DNA of 64,000 nt from Flavobacteriaceae bacterium (GCA_021647985.1 JAKITQ010000012.1:1-64000), one strand, 5' to 3'; shown: positions 27,875 through 38,573, numbered from the stretch's first letter. Notes: generated by a model from the letters alone, not told the origin. Program-made: numbers and translations.

Positions 27875-28739
27875 TTTCGCAAGCCAGAAGCGTATTTTTC
27901 AACAACATAGCTATGGTCATGGGTCCAACGCCACCAGGTACTGGAGTAATAAAATCAGCTTTTTTACTCACACTTTCAAAGTCAACATCACCAGCCAATC
28001 TGTAGCCTCGTTTTTTTGAAGAGTCATTTACTCTGGTAATACCAACATCAATTATGGTAACTCCATCTTTAACCATATCGCCTGTTAAAAATTCAGGCAT
28101 TCCAAGGGCTGCTATAATGATATCGGCATGGAGACAAAGTTCTTTTAGGTTTTTAGTTCTACTATGCGCAACGGTTACTGTTGCGTTACCCACCTTTCTT
28201 TTTTGGCTCAATAAAATACTCATGGGCCTCCCTACAATATGACTTCTGCCAATTACAACAACATTTTTGCCTGAAGTTTCAACATTGTACCTATCTAATA
28301 ACTCCAAAATACCATAAGGTGTTGCCGGTAAAAATGTTGGCATATCTAAAGCCATTTTCCCTACATTTACTGGGTGAAACCCATCTACATCTTTATTCGG
28401 GTCAACTGCCATTAAAACTTTTTGTTCATCAATATGTTTGGGCAATGGCAATTGCACAATAAAGCCATCAATATCATTATCCTTGTTAAGATCTTCAATT
28501 TCATTTAGCAATTGTTCTTCGGTAGTATCTTCGGGTAGGTCTATTAAAGTAGAATTAAATCCAACTTTTTCACAAGCCTTAACTTTACTATTTACGTAGG
28601 TCATACTTGCACCATCTGTTCCAACCAGAATAGCTGCCAAATGTGGTGTTTTTAAGCTTTGTGACCTTCGGATTTTAACTGCTTCTGCAATTTCATCTTT
28701 TAAGTCGTTGGAAGTTTTTTTTCCGTCAAGTATTATCAT
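27864..28739 (-). CDS. folD: Bifunctional methylenetetrahydrofolate dehydrogenase / methenyltetrahydrofolate cyclohydrolase
   Basis: [65 protein letters not shown]. Confidence 0.97.
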   Translation of the reverse strand: MIILDGKKTSNDLKDEIAEAVKIRRSQSLKTPHLAAILVGTDGASMTYVNSKVKACEKVGFNSTLIDLPEDTTEEQLLNEIEDLNKDNDIDGFIVQLPLPKHIDEQKVLMAVDPNKDVDGFHPVNVGKMALDMPTFLPATPYGILELLDRYNVETSGKNVVVIGRSHIVGRPMSILLSQKRKVGNATVTVAHSRTKNLKELCLHADIIIAALGMPEFLTGDMVKDGVTIIDVGITRVNDSSKKRGYRLAGDVDFESVSKKADFITPVPGGVGPMTIAMLLKNTLLACEIRD

Positions 28740-28775
28740 ATAGATTGTTTATTTTTACTCACTACTCACTACTCA

Positions 28776-30107
28776 CTATCCCCCCATCCCTTTCATCATT
28801 TGCATCATTTTCTTACCGCCACCACCTTGCATCATTTTCATCATCTTGCTCATTTGATTGAATTGTTTCATCAATTGATTAATTTCTTGAACACTTGTTC
28901 CTGAGCCTTTTGCTATTCTTTTTTTACGACTTGCATTGATTGTTGCAGGTTTACTTCTTTCATCAGGAGTCATAGAATAAATAATCGATTCAATACCTTT
29001 AAAGGCATCATCATCTATATCCACATCTTTCATCATTTTTCCAGCACCAGGTATCATACCCATCAAATCTTTCATGTTACCCATTTTTTTGATTTGCTGG
29101 ATTTGTTTTAAAAAATCATCAAAGCCAAACTGATTTTGCGCAATTTTCTTTTGTATTTTTCTAGCTTCTTCTTCGTCGTATTGTTCTTGTGCTCTTTCTA
29201 CCAAAGAAACAACATCACCCATACCCAATATTCTTTCAGCCATTCTATCAGGATGAAAAATATCAATGGCTTCCATTTTCTCTCCTGTTCCAATAAATTT
29301 GATGGGTTTGTTTACAACAGACTTTATGGATAGTGCAGCTCCACCTCGAGTATCACCATCTAATTTGGTTAGAACAACACCATCAAAATTCAAGATATCA
29401 TTGAATGACTTTGCCGTATTAACAGCATCTTGCCCAGTCATAGAATCAACAACAAATAAGGTTTCTTGAGGTTGAACAGCCTTATGAATATTTGCAATTT
29501 CTGTCATCATCAATTCATCTACAGCCAATCGACCTGCAGTGTCAATAATCACAACATTTTTTCCATTGGCTTTGGCATGTTTAACAGCATTTTCAGCAAT
29601 TTGAACTGGGTTTTTATTATCTTCTTCAGCATAAACCTCAACACCAATTTGTTCTCCAACGACTTTTAATTGATTAATTGCAGCAGGGCGATAAACATCG
29701 GCACCAACCAACAAAACTTGTTTTGATTTTTTTGTAGTAAGGAAATTTGCAAGCTTACCAGAAAAAGTAGTTTTACCCGAACCTTGTAAACCCGACATTA
29801 AGATTACTGTTGGAGATCCTTTAAGGTTAATCCCAACGGTTTCTCCACCCATTAATTCGGTCAATTCGTCTTTGACAATCTTTATCATTAACTGACCTGG
29901 ATTCAAGGTAGTTAAAACATTTTGACCTAAGGCTTTTTCTTGGATTCTTTTGGTAAAATCCTTAGCAATTTTAAAGTTGACATCAGCATCTAATAAGGCT
30001 CTGCGAACTTCTTTTAAGGTTTCTGCTACATTTATTTCTGTAATACTTCCATGACCTTTTAATACATGAAAAGCTTTATCTAATTTATCACTTAAATTAT
30101 TAAACAT
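28776..30107 (-). CDS. ffh: Signal recognition particle protein
   Basis: GLQGSGKTTFSGKLANFL, DTAGRLAVDE, LTKLDGDTRGGAALS and methionine-rich M domain. Confidence 0.98.
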   Translation of the reverse strand: MFNNLSDKLDKAFHVLKGHGSITEINVAETLKEVRRALLDADVNFKIAKDFTKRIQEKALGQNVLTTLNPGQLMIKIVKDELTELMGGETVGINLKGSPTVILMSGLQGSGKTTFSGKLANFLTTKKSKQVLLVGADVYRPAAINQLKVVGEQIGVEVYAEEDNKNPVQIAENAVKHAKANGKNVVIIDTAGRLAVDELMMTEIANIHKAVQPQETLFVVDSMTGQDAVNTAKSFNDILNFDGVVLTKLDGDTRGGAALSIKSVVNKPIKFIGTGEKMEAIDIFHPDRMAERILGMGDVVSLVERAQEQYDEEEARKIQKKIAQNQFGFDDFLKQIQQIKKMGNMKDLMGMIPGAGKMMKDVDIDDDAFKGIESIIYSMTPDERSKPATINASRKKRIAKGSGTSVQEINQLMKQFNQMSKMMKMMQGGGGKKMMQMMKGMGG

Positions 30108-30296
30108 AATATCTTACATCATTTTTTTTGAAGATACAAAATTACATAAATTTATTGAGTTTTGGTAGCAGGTAGCAAGTATTTAGGCTTTGTTTATTGG
30201 CGCTTAGTTTTTGGTATTAGATATAAGGTTGCAGGTCTTTAATATTACGAAAATTTCACTTTCAACCAAACAACCAGCAACCAAATTCTAATTTTT

Positions 30297-30767
30297 CTAT
30301 TCTTTGGATTTCACAAAGCTTATGGATGAGGTATTAACACAATATCGTTTACCGGTTGTTTCTTTTGGGCCGTCATCAAAAATATGGCCTAAATGACCAT
30401 CGCAATTTGTACAGGTAATTTCAGTCCTCACCATACCATGGGAGGAGTCTACGGTAAAATCAACAGCTCCTTTTATGGCATCGTCAAATGATGGCCACCC
30501 ACAATGTGATTCATATTTTGATCCAGATATAAATAGTTGGGCATCACAGGCAGCACAAAAATAGGTTCCTTTTTCAAAATGTTTGGTATATCCGTAATCA
30601 CCAGCAGCGTCTGTTCCTTTTTCACGTAAAACAAAATATTGTTGAGGTGTTAGAATTTCTTTCCATTCTTTTTCAGATTTTTTAACTTTTTTATCCATAA
30701 TAGATTTTTCCTGAGCCATTAAAGTAGCAGTAAATAATAAGACACTAATAATAAATATGGTTTTCAT
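30297..30767 (-). CDS. msrB: Peptide-methionine (R)-S-oxide reductase, exported
   Basis: YFCAACDAQLFISGSKYESHCGWPSFDDAI, HLGHIFDDGPKETTGKRYCVNTSSISF; signal peptide. Confidence 0.96.
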   Translation of the reverse strand: MKTIFIISVLLFTATLMAQEKSIMDKKVKKSEKEWKEILTPQQYFVLREKGTDAAGDYGYTKHFEKGTYFCAACDAQLFISGSKYESHCGWPSFDDAIKGAVDFTVDSSHGMVRTEITCTNCDGHLGHIFDDGPKETTGKRYCVNTSSISFVKSKE

Positions 30768-31624
30768 TTTATAAAATTAACAATTCGTTGCATAATTTTG
30801 TTATCCTTAAAAATTTTATGGTGGCCTAATCCATTTGTAATTAAAAGCTCACCATTTTTTAGGTTTTGACGTATAGAAAATGCAGAACTTACAGGTACAT
30901 ATTTATCTTCGCTATCATGAATAACTAACGTAGGAATTTCCACTTTTTTTGCATTGTGGTGCGAAGAATAAGTATCTATATCAATATCGTACTTTTTTAA
31001 GTGAAATTTAGCTAAATCTTCTGCTATTATGGGTTTGAGCTCCATTTTTTTTACAAAATTCATTAAGATTTCCGTAACAGCATCATCGGTGCCTATCGTT
31101 ACAAGTTTTTCTGTTTTTAACCCTGATGATATTGCATTTAATAATGACATTCCGCCAAAAGAGTGGCCAATAACAGCATGAAATGGTCCATATTTTGATT
31201 CCAGTTCTAGAATTGTTTTTACAAATTCGTTCATTATAGTGATTTTGCCACTAGAAAGCCCGTGGGCAGGTGCATCAAAAGATATCACCATCATTTGGTT
31301 TTCTAATATTTTATCGGCCAATTGATATAATTGAGTGCCACGACCAGACCAGCCATGGACTAACAATACTTTTTTTCTAGAATAACCATACGAATATACC
31401 ATTACCTTTTTTTGAATTGACTTTATCTCAATGGACTCTTTTTTAGCACTTTTTCGCATCATCAATTCTCTTTCCGGAATATTAAACTTTAAGGGAGTGG
31501 AAAATATTTTGGCAGCGAATTTTGTTGCCAGCTTATTAGAGATAAATTGTAAAACCTTACCGCTAATTAAAATTATCTTAGGAATTTTAAAAATATTTTT
31601 ATTATTTGTTAGTTTGGTTTTCAT
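30764..31624 (-). CDS. Alpha/beta hydrolase
   Basis: VLLVHGWSGRGTQL, AVIGHSFGGMSLLNA, IHDSEDKYVPV, GLGHHKIF. Confidence 0.9.
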   Translation of the reverse strand: MKTKLTNNKNIFKIPKIILISGKVLQFISNKLATKFAAKIFSTPLKFNIPERELMMRKSAKKESIEIKSIQKKVMVYSYGYSRKKVLLVHGWSGRGTQLYQLADKILENQMMVISFDAPAHGLSSGKITIMNEFVKTILELESKYGPFHAVIGHSFGGMSLLNAISSGLKTEKLVTIGTDDAVTEILMNFVKKMELKPIIAEDLAKFHLKKYDIDIDTYSSHHNAKKVEIPTLVIHDSEDKYVPVSSAFSIRQNLKNGELLITNGLGHHKIFKDNKIMQRIVNFIK

Positions 31625-31657
31625 AAAACAAATCTAAATAATTTTTTAAGAATTTTA

Positions 31658-31760
31658 TTCGTGAGACTTTAAAAAATTAATTTCAATTTTTCAGTAAGTA
31701 GAACCATCATTCCGACGAGGCAGGTACCTCGACCCTTGGGTTGATCCTATTATTGTATCC
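31658..31760. repeat. Dispersed intergenic repeat, copy A
   Basis: TTCGTGAGACTTTAAAAAATTAATTTCAATTTTTCAGTAAGTAGAAC...ACCTCGACCCTTGGGTTGATCCTATTATTG, closely matching the 55298 copy. Confidence 0.7.
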
Positions 31761-31888
31761 ATTCCGTCAGCTTGCGAATGGGTTTGGTTCATTATATTTC
31801 AATTCGGTATATAAAAATTTCAATTCTCAACTAGGCAAAAACATAAAAAATTGTACATTGGCATATTATAGATAATTTAATTGTTTAG

Positions 31889-33193
31889 ATGCTTCAAAAA
31901 GGGGATAAAAAATTATTATTTGGGTGGGCCTTTTATGATTGGGCAAACTCAGTATATTCCTTAGTGATAAGCACTGCTATTTTTCCAATTTATTATGAAA
32001 GTGTAACGCGAACCGATAGTGGTTTAGTTCATTTTTTTGGTATGGAATTCAACAATACCTCGTTGTATTCATATGCCTTATCCTTTTCGTTTTTATTAGT
32101 GGCATTTATATCACCAGTATTATCTGGAATCGCAGATTATGTAGGTAACAAAAAAAATTATATGAAGTTTTTTTGTTATTTAGGAGCAATCTCTGTAATG
32201 ATGTTATTCTTTTTTAAAGGAATAGAAACCTTGTGGATTGGAATATTATTTTCTGTTCTAGCGAGCATTGGGTTTTGGGGTAGTATGGTTTTTTATGATG
32301 CTTATTTACCAGAAATTGCTTATAATGATCAACAAGATGATGTAAGTGCCAAAGGATTTATTTATGGATATATAGGCTCGGTAATTTTACTGCTATTTAA
32401 CTTGTCTATGGTTTTAAAACCTGAATTGTATCATATTACCGATGCAAATTTGGCATTGAGAATTTCGTTTTTAACAGTTGGAATTTGGTGGATTGCATTT
32501 GCACAAATAACATTTAGAATCTTACCAAAAAACATAAAAGATAAAAAGTTTAAAAAAAATTATTTTTTAAAAGGGTTATTAGAATTAAAAAAAGTAATCA
32601 AGGAACTGCGAGATCAATCCAATCTATTAAACTTTTTAATAGCCCACTTTCTTTATAGCATAGGTGTGCAATCCATTATTTTACTAGCAGCAATTTACGG
32701 AAAAACAGAAATAGGCCTTTCTACTTCTAATTTGATTATGGCTATTATCATGATCCAATTGGTTGGGATCATAGGAGCATATTTCTTTTCAAAACTTACA
32801 AAGATAATTGGAAATTTAACGGCGATCAAAATAACCATAGTGATTTGGACCGCAATAACTTTTGCAGCTTACTTTTTAAATAAAAATGACCCTAATGTAT
32901 TGCTCAAATTTTATGTGATAAGTGGTTTTTTAGGCCTGGTTTTAGGTGCTATTCAAACCTTGTCACGTTCTACCTATTCTAAATTGCTACCTAAAGACTC
33001 TACAGATCATGCCACCTATTTTAGCTTTTTTATTGTAACAGAAAAAATTGCTATAGTTTGGGGTACCTTTATATTTGGAATATCTATTTCAATAACCGGG
33101 TCTATGAAAATATCAATATTATTGTTATCTATATTTTTTGTAGCAGGATTCATAGCTTTGAGTTTTATGAAAAAAACGGAATATGTAAAATAA
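31889..33193 (+). CDS. MFS transporter (UMF1/Atg22-like)
   Basis: LLFGWAFYDWANSVYSLVISTAIFPIYY and GAIQTLSRSTYSKLLPKDSTDHATYFSFF motifs, ~12 TM. Confidence 0.9.
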   Translation: MLQKGDKKLLFGWAFYDWANSVYSLVISTAIFPIYYESVTRTDSGLVHFFGMEFNNTSLYSYALSFSFLLVAFISPVLSGIADYVGNKKNYMKFFCYLGAISVMMLFFFKGIETLWIGILFSVLASIGFWGSMVFYDAYLPEIAYNDQQDDVSAKGFIYGYIGSVILLLFNLSMVLKPELYHITDANLALRISFLTVGIWWIAFAQITFRILPKNIKDKKFKKNYFLKGLLELKKVIKELRDQSNLLNFLIAHFLYSIGVQSIILLAAIYGKTEIGLSTSNLIMAIIMIQLVGIIGAYFFSKLTKIIGNLTAIKITIVIWTAITFAAYFLNKNDPNVLLKFYVISGFLGLVLGAIQTLSRSTYSKLLPKDSTDHATYFSFFIVTEKIAIVWGTFIFGISISITGSMKISILLLSIFFVAGFIALSFMKKTEYVK

Positions 33194-33217
33194 GCAATTT
33201 TAATCTCCATGGTATTG

Positions 33218-33590
33218 ATGAAAAATAAAGCATTTAATTTTATAGTTGTTGGAGGAGGTATTGTAGGGGCTGCAACAGCCTATAAGTTACAATTAAAATT
33301 TCCTCATAAAACCATTGTAATTCTTGAAAAAGAAAACACATTGGCGTTTCATCAAACCGGAAGAAATTAAGGAGTAATTCATTCGGGTATTTATTATAAA
33401 CCTGGTTTTTTAAAAGCCTTAAATTATTAAAAACGGCAATATAATTCATGTTATCAATGCACCTTCACCAGCTACCACGGCTTGTTTGGCCATTGCAGAT
33501 AAAATTGTAAGTAAAACCTTTTCAGAAAAAATTACCAGAAATGATGTAAAATCGCAACAAGGAGATTGTTGTTATTATAAAAATATATAA
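33218..33590 (+). pseudogene. lhgO: Remnant of L-2-hydroxyglutarate oxidase-like gene (nonsense plus large internal deletion/frameshift)
   Basis: N-terminus [69 protein letters not shown], then in another frame NGNIIHVINAPSPATTACLAIADKIVSKTF. Confidence 0.85.
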
Positions 33591-33618
33591 AAAAACCGCC
33601 CTAGATAGCGGTTTTTTT
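33591..33618. terminator. Bidirectional terminator-like hairpin
   Basis: AAAACCGCcctagataGCGGTTTTTTT between lhgO remnant and convergent MscS gene. Confidence 0.75.
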
Positions 33619-33636
33619 TAAAATTATACTAGACTC

Positions 33637-34452
33637 TTATTGGTGTAAGTGCACATCCATTTGAGGAAATGGTATATTGATACCTTCCTTATTAAATGCA
33701 TCATAAACATTTTCATTCAAGTCAAAATAAATACCCCAGTAGTCTTCACCCTTTGCCCAAACTCTAACCGTTAAATTAACTGAGCTATCTCCTAAACTTC
33801 CAACACCTATAAAATGTTGCGGGTCATCTAAAATTCTTTGATCATTTTTTATCAAAACATTTAATATCTCTCTTGCTTTATTTACGCTATCACCATAACC
33901 AATACCAAATGAAAAATCGACTCTTCTTATAGGCTGGGTAGAATAATTTACCATAGCAGATGTTGATAGATTTCCATTAGGTAAAATGATAGTTTTATTG
34001 TCTAAATCAGTGAGGATGGTATTGAAAATTTGAATTTCTTTTACAACGCCTTTATGCCCTTGGGCATCAATAAAATCACCTACTTTAAAAGGTTTAAAAA
34101 TTAATATCATAACGCCACCTGCAAAGTTTTGTAAGGTGCCAGATAATGCCATACCAATAGCAAGACCTACAGCACCTAATAAGGCGATAAATGATGTCAT
34201 TTCAACACCCAACATACCTAGAACACTAATTGCAAGCATTACTTTTAAAAGTATTCCTACCAAACTTCTTAAGAAAGGTTTTAAGGAGGTATCTGTATTT
34301 TGTTTGTCTAATGATCTATTAAAAATTGCGATAATTTTTTTGATTAGCATGGATCCAATGATCCAAACCAATATGGCTCCAATTAATTTAGGACCATATT
34401 CTAATACAGTATTGGTCAACTGTTCGATTAATGTATTCATGTTTAATTCCAT
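33637..34452 (-). CDS. Small-conductance mechanosensitive ion channel (MscS family)
   Basis: FIALLGAVGLAIGMALSGTLQNFAGGVMILIFKPFKVGDFID...NGNLSTSAMVNYS. Confidence 0.95.
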   Translation of the reverse strand: MELNMNTLIEQLTNTVLEYGPKLIGAILVWIIGSMLIKKIIAIFNRSLDKQNTDTSLKPFLRSLVGILLKVMLAISVLGMLGVEMTSFIALLGAVGLAIGMALSGTLQNFAGGVMILIFKPFKVGDFIDAQGHKGVVKEIQIFNTILTDLDNKTIILPNGNLSTSAMVNYSTQPIRRVDFSFGIGYGDSVNKAREILNVLIKNDQRILDDPQHFIGVGSLGDSSVNLTVRVWAKGEDYWGIYFDLNENVYDAFNKEGINIPFPQMDVHLHQ

Positions 34453-34487
34453 TTGTAATACTTGTTTTATGGTTTATTAATTTGTTT

Positions 34488-35567
34488 TTAATGTCTGGTT
34501 CTTCTGTAACTTGATCTTGATGGTGCTTGTCTTGAATAAGATGAAGTTCGAGGAGCAGGTTTTGAATAGGATGGTTTACTAGTACTTGGTCTTGTGCTTG
34601 GTCTAGAGCTAGGTCTTGCACTAGGTCTATTGTTAGGTTTGTTGCTTGGCTTGGTACTAGGTCTTGTGCTTGGTCTTGTACTAGGATTTGTTTTATTAGG
34701 TTTGTTAGCAGGTCTTGTATTGGGTTTGCTTTTTGGTCTTGTTACTGACCTCCCAGAAGATTTATAGCCTTTATCCGTATTTATTCCTTTGTTTCTTGTT
34801 GTGTTTTTTCTACTATTTGATAATTGATCTTTGTTACTGATTCCAGGGTTTCTCTTATTAAAAGTTTTATTCGGGTTATTTTTAAAATAAGAATTATTTC
34901 TTGTATTAATACTACTTCTATTATTTATCCTTACGCTATTTCTATTATAAGTAACATTTCTGTTGATATGAACATTAACATTGGCGTGATATCTACCATA
35001 AGAATGCGGACTCCAACCGTGCCAGTAATGTGGGTGATGGCCCCAATACCAGGGAGAATGCCATGGGCTATATGCTGCCATCCAAAAAAAAGTAAAAAAT
35101 ACGGGTACTACAGGATATACAGGAGTGATATAATAATTTGGGCCATACATACCAACATTACCAACAAATTGAACTTGCGTAGTGCCATTGGAGTCTTTTT
35201 TTACGTCAATAGTAGCTACTTCCTGAAACTGATCTTTACCAATTATAGATTGAATAGATATGGTATGTACATTGTTATCTGTACCTGTTTCCATTACTCT
35301 TAAATAATCTACTTCACCATCATTGTTAAGGTCTAAATTTGATATTTGCGTTTTAGGGTCGTTAAGTCTTTTTTCAAAATCTTCTAAATCTTTCGACGCA
35401 CCAAAAATAGAAGCAACAGCCTCTAAATCTAAATTATCACTAATATCTTCACTGTTTGCTTGAATTGTGGTAACATCTTGTGCCACAATGTAGTTAAAGG
35501 AAATTGAAAATAGAAATACAATTAAAATAGAGATTTTTGTTTTAAATATAAAATTTGATTTACCCAT
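34488..35567 (-). CDS. Exported protein with aromatic/His-rich central segment and C-terminal R/P/S/T/K repeats
   Basis: Signal peptide; AAYSPWHSPWYWGHHPHYWHGWSPHSYGRYH; RPSTRPSTKPSNKPNNRPSARPSSRPSTRPSTSKPSYSKPAPR. Confidence 0.8.
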   Translation of the reverse strand: MGKSNFIFKTKISILIVFLFSISFNYIVAQDVTTIQANSEDISDNLDLEAVASIFGASKDLEDFEKRLNDPKTQISNLDLNNDGEVDYLRVMETGTDNNVHTISIQSIIGKDQFQEVATIDVKKDSNGTTQVQFVGNVGMYGPNYYITPVYPVVPVFFTFFWMAAYSPWHSPWYWGHHPHYWHGWSPHSYGRYHANVNVHINRNVTYNRNSVRINNRSSINTRNNSYFKNNPNKTFNKRNPGISNKDQLSNSRKNTTRNKGINTDKGYKSSGRSVTRPKSKPNTRPANKPNKTNPSTRPSTRPSTKPSNKPNNRPSARPSSRPSTRPSTSKPSYSKPAPRTSSYSRQAPSRSSYRRTRH

Positions 35568-35746
35568 TTTTTAAATTTTCATGAAATAAATTACGAAGAG
35601 CAAATATAATAAAATGAATGCTAAAAATTATTTAATCATATCAATAAATAGCATTATTACATAATGTTTAAATAAATCAAACTAATTGTTTCATTAGCTA
35701 AAGATTCAATTAAATTTGTAATAAGAATCAACTAATAAAAAAATCA

Positions 35747-37093
35747 TTGAACTTAAAAAAATACACATCTGAATTTAAATATAATTTTAAACTAGCTATT
35801 CCTGTAATGATAGGTCACTTGGGCCATGTTTTGGTGGGCCTAGCCGATAATATTATGGTTGGTAGATTAGGTGCTGCACCATTGGCTGCAGTATCATTAG
35901 GAAATAGTTTTGTTTTTATTGCTTTTTCAATAGGAATTGGTTTTTCTTTAGCAATAACACCATTGATTGCAGAAACTGATGGTGAAAATGATATTGAAAA
36001 AGGCAGAAATGTTTTTCAGCACGGTTTAATACTATGTGCAATTTTGGGTTTAAGCATGTTTTTGATGTTGCTTTTGGCCATACCATTAATGCGTTATATG
36101 AATCAACCTCAGGAAGTGGTTGAACTGGCGATTCCATATCTTGAAATTGTGGCATTTTCTATGATTCCGTTAATGATCTTTCAGGCGTTTAAGCAATTTA
36201 CAGACGGTTTGTCACAAACCAAATACGGAATGCATGCGACCGTGATTGCCAATGTTGTAAATGTTGTTTTAAATTTTGTATTGATCTATGGTTTCTGGAT
36301 TTTTCCAAGGTTAGAATTGATTGGAGCTGCTTACGGCACTTTAATTTCAAGATTTGCCATGATGTTTTTTATCATTTTAATCATGAATTCTAAAGATAAG
36401 TTTGCACCGTATTTTAATCGTTTAAAACTGGCAGAAATAAAGAAAAGTGTTTTGATGAAAATCATTAATTTGGGTTTTCCTACAGCCATGCAAATGTTGT
36501 TTGAAGTTGGTATATTTACAGCAACTGTTTGGTTGGCAGGTACTTTGGGTACAGTTGATCAGGCAGCAAATCAAATAGCTTTAAATTTATCTTCCATGAC
36601 ATTTATGATAGCCGTTGGTATGGGTGTTGCTGCAACAATTAGAGTAGGTAATCAAAAAGGCTTGAAAAATTATAAAGATTTAAGAAGGATAAGTTTTTCT
36701 ATTTTTTTGCAGGTTTTTATAATTGAATTTTTCTTTGCAATTTCATTTTTTCTGTTCAAAGATGTTTTACCTTTGGCATATATTGACAATATATCTGTAA
36801 TAAAAACGGCATCTTCTTTATTATTAATTGCCGGTTTGTTTCAGTTGTCTGATGGGTTTCAAGTTGTTGTTTTAGGAGGCTTAAGAGGATTGCAAGATGT
36901 TAAAATGCCTACATATATTACTTTTGTAGCCTATTGGTTGGTTGGATTTCCAATAAGTTATTTACTTGGTATAACTTTTGGTTATGGAAGTCAAGGCTTA
37001 TGGATTGGATTGTTAGTAGGTTTAACCACTTCGGCTGTATTATTATTTTTAAGATTTAATTATTTATCGAATAAATTAATAGATAGAGGATAA
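35747..37093 (+). CDS. MATE family efflux transporter
   Basis: LAIPVMIGHLGHVLVGLADNIMVGRLGAAPLAAVSLGNS; ~12 TM. Confidence 0.95.
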   Translation: MNLKKYTSEFKYNFKLAIPVMIGHLGHVLVGLADNIMVGRLGAAPLAAVSLGNSFVFIAFSIGIGFSLAITPLIAETDGENDIEKGRNVFQHGLILCAILGLSMFLMLLLAIPLMRYMNQPQEVVELAIPYLEIVAFSMIPLMIFQAFKQFTDGLSQTKYGMHATVIANVVNVVLNFVLIYGFWIFPRLELIGAAYGTLISRFAMMFFIILIMNSKDKFAPYFNRLKLAEIKKSVLMKIINLGFPTAMQMLFEVGIFTATVWLAGTLGTVDQAANQIALNLSSMTFMIAVGMGVAATIRVGNQKGLKNYKDLRRISFSIFLQVFIIEFFFAISFFLFKDVLPLAYIDNISVIKTASSLLLIAGLFQLSDGFQVVVLGGLRGLQDVKMPTYITFVAYWLVGFPISYLLGITFGYGSQGLWIGLLVGLTTSAVLLFLRFNYLSNKLIDRG

Positions 37094-37094
37094 T

Positions 37095-38555
37095 ATGGGA
37101 GTAGTATTGCAACAATCGTTTAAAAACACCTTGATCATATTTTTAGGATTTGCCATAGGTGGTATCAACGTTTTGTTTTTGTATACGCATTTCTTAGAAG
37201 CAGAATATTATGGATTGATTACATTTTTATTATCATCAGCAAATATATTAATGCCTTTATTGGTATTTGGTATGCAGCATACCATCATTAAGTTTTTTTC
37301 ATCTTATAAAAAAAAATCTGATAAAGATAATTTTTTATTAACTGCATTGGTTTTACCCTTGTTAATTATTGTACCCTTATCTTTTATAGGATCGTTATTT
37401 TATGAGTACATAGCCGATTTACTTTCTAAAGAAAATACTATTATAAAAAAGTATACGTATCTCATATTTTTGATTTCCATTTTTATGGGTTATTTTGAAG
37501 TTTTTTATGCCTGGAGCAAAGTACATATGCAAACAGTTTTTGGTAATTTTATCAGAGAAGTTTTTGCTAGAATATGCGTAACTGTATTATTGCTAGCTGT
37601 ATATTTTGAAGTTTTAACCAATGAACAGTTTATTTATGCGGTTGTATTGGTTTATTTAATCCGCATGATTATTATTAAGATCTATGCGTTTAAATTGTAT
37701 TTCCCACAAATATTGAACTTTGCTTTACCTGATAATATAAAGGGAATCATATCATTTTCTTTTTATATCATTTTGGCTGGATCGGCAGGCAGTATTTTAT
37801 TGGAAATTGATAAGTTTATGATACCACAAATAGAAAATATTGTACAAGTAGCTTATTATGCTGTTGGAGTTTATATTGCTTCGGTAATTGCTATCCCTTC
37901 AAGGGCATTACAGCAAATTGCAAATCCAATTACAGCAAAAGAATTAAACAAAAATAATTTGAATGAAGTTGAGGTTCTTTACAAAAAGAGTTCTATAAAT
38001 TTACTTATTATTGGAGGTTTGTTTTTTTTATTGATCAATGTTAATATAAATGAACTTTATCAACTCATAAATAAACCAGAGTATACGGTTGGTATTTATA
38101 TCGTGTTAATCATCTCAATTTCTGAACTTTTTAAGTTGTCTCTTGGAACAAATGGTGCTATTTTGACCAATTCTAAATATTATAAAATGTTATTTTATTT
38201 TTCAATTGCTATGGCTGTTAGTGTAATTGTTTTAAATAGAGTATTGATAAATTTAATGGGTATCGAAGGAGCGGCTTTAGCAACCATAATTGTAGTAATT
38301 ATTTTTGGAATTATTAAAATATTATATGTCAATAAAAAATTAAAAATGCACCCGTATTCAAAAAACTCTATGTTAATTCTAGGGATTATCGGAATACTTT
38401 TTTTTGCATTTTATTTTGTACCTGTTGGTGATAATCCGATTTTGAGTATTCTTTTAAAAAGCGTATTGCTTATAGTTATTTATACCGTATTGATCATTAA
38501 ATTACATCTTTCAGAGGATATTAATAATTTATTTTATAAATATTTCCGCAAATAA
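37095..38555 (+). CDS. Polysaccharide biosynthesis/flippase (Wzx-like, MVF superfamily)
   Basis: ~14 TM, GFAIGGINVLFLYTHFLEAEYYGLITFLLS; typical flippase start. Confidence 0.85.
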   Translation: MGVVLQQSFKNTLIIFLGFAIGGINVLFLYTHFLEAEYYGLITFLLSSANILMPLLVFGMQHTIIKFFSSYKKKSDKDNFLLTALVLPLLIIVPLSFIGSLFYEYIADLLSKENTIIKKYTYLIFLISIFMGYFEVFYAWSKVHMQTVFGNFIREVFARICVTVLLLAVYFEVLTNEQFIYAVVLVYLIRMIIIKIYAFKLYFPQILNFALPDNIKGIISFSFYIILAGSAGSILLEIDKFMIPQIENIVQVAYYAVGVYIASVIAIPSRALQQIANPITAKELNKNNLNEVEVLYKKSSINLLIIGGLFFLLINVNINELYQLINKPEYTVGIYIVLIISISELFKLSLGTNGAILTNSKYYKMLFYFSIAMAVSVIVLNRVLINLMGIEGAALATIIVVIIFGIIKILYVNKKLKMHPYSKNSMLILGIIGILFFAFYFVPVGDNPILSILLKSVLLIVIYTVLIIKLHLSEDINNLFYKYFRK

Positions 38556-38573
38556 TTTTATAAAATAAGAACA

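Noticed and set aside
28758-28781. CTCACTA tandem repeat near ffh
   Set aside because: Only three 7-nt units; noted as part of low-complexity spacer type but too short to call as a feature
33240-33449. 69-aa minus-strand ORF
   Set aside because: Antisense to the lhgO remnant, which explains the sequence better
34388-34621. 77-aa minus-strand ORF rich in Q/L/D
   Set aside because: Alternate frame of the repetitive tail of 34488-35567; open because of the DNA repeat
34824-35303. 159-aa + strand ORF
   Set aside because: Antisense to the well-supported exported repeat protein (34488-35567); no recognisable motif
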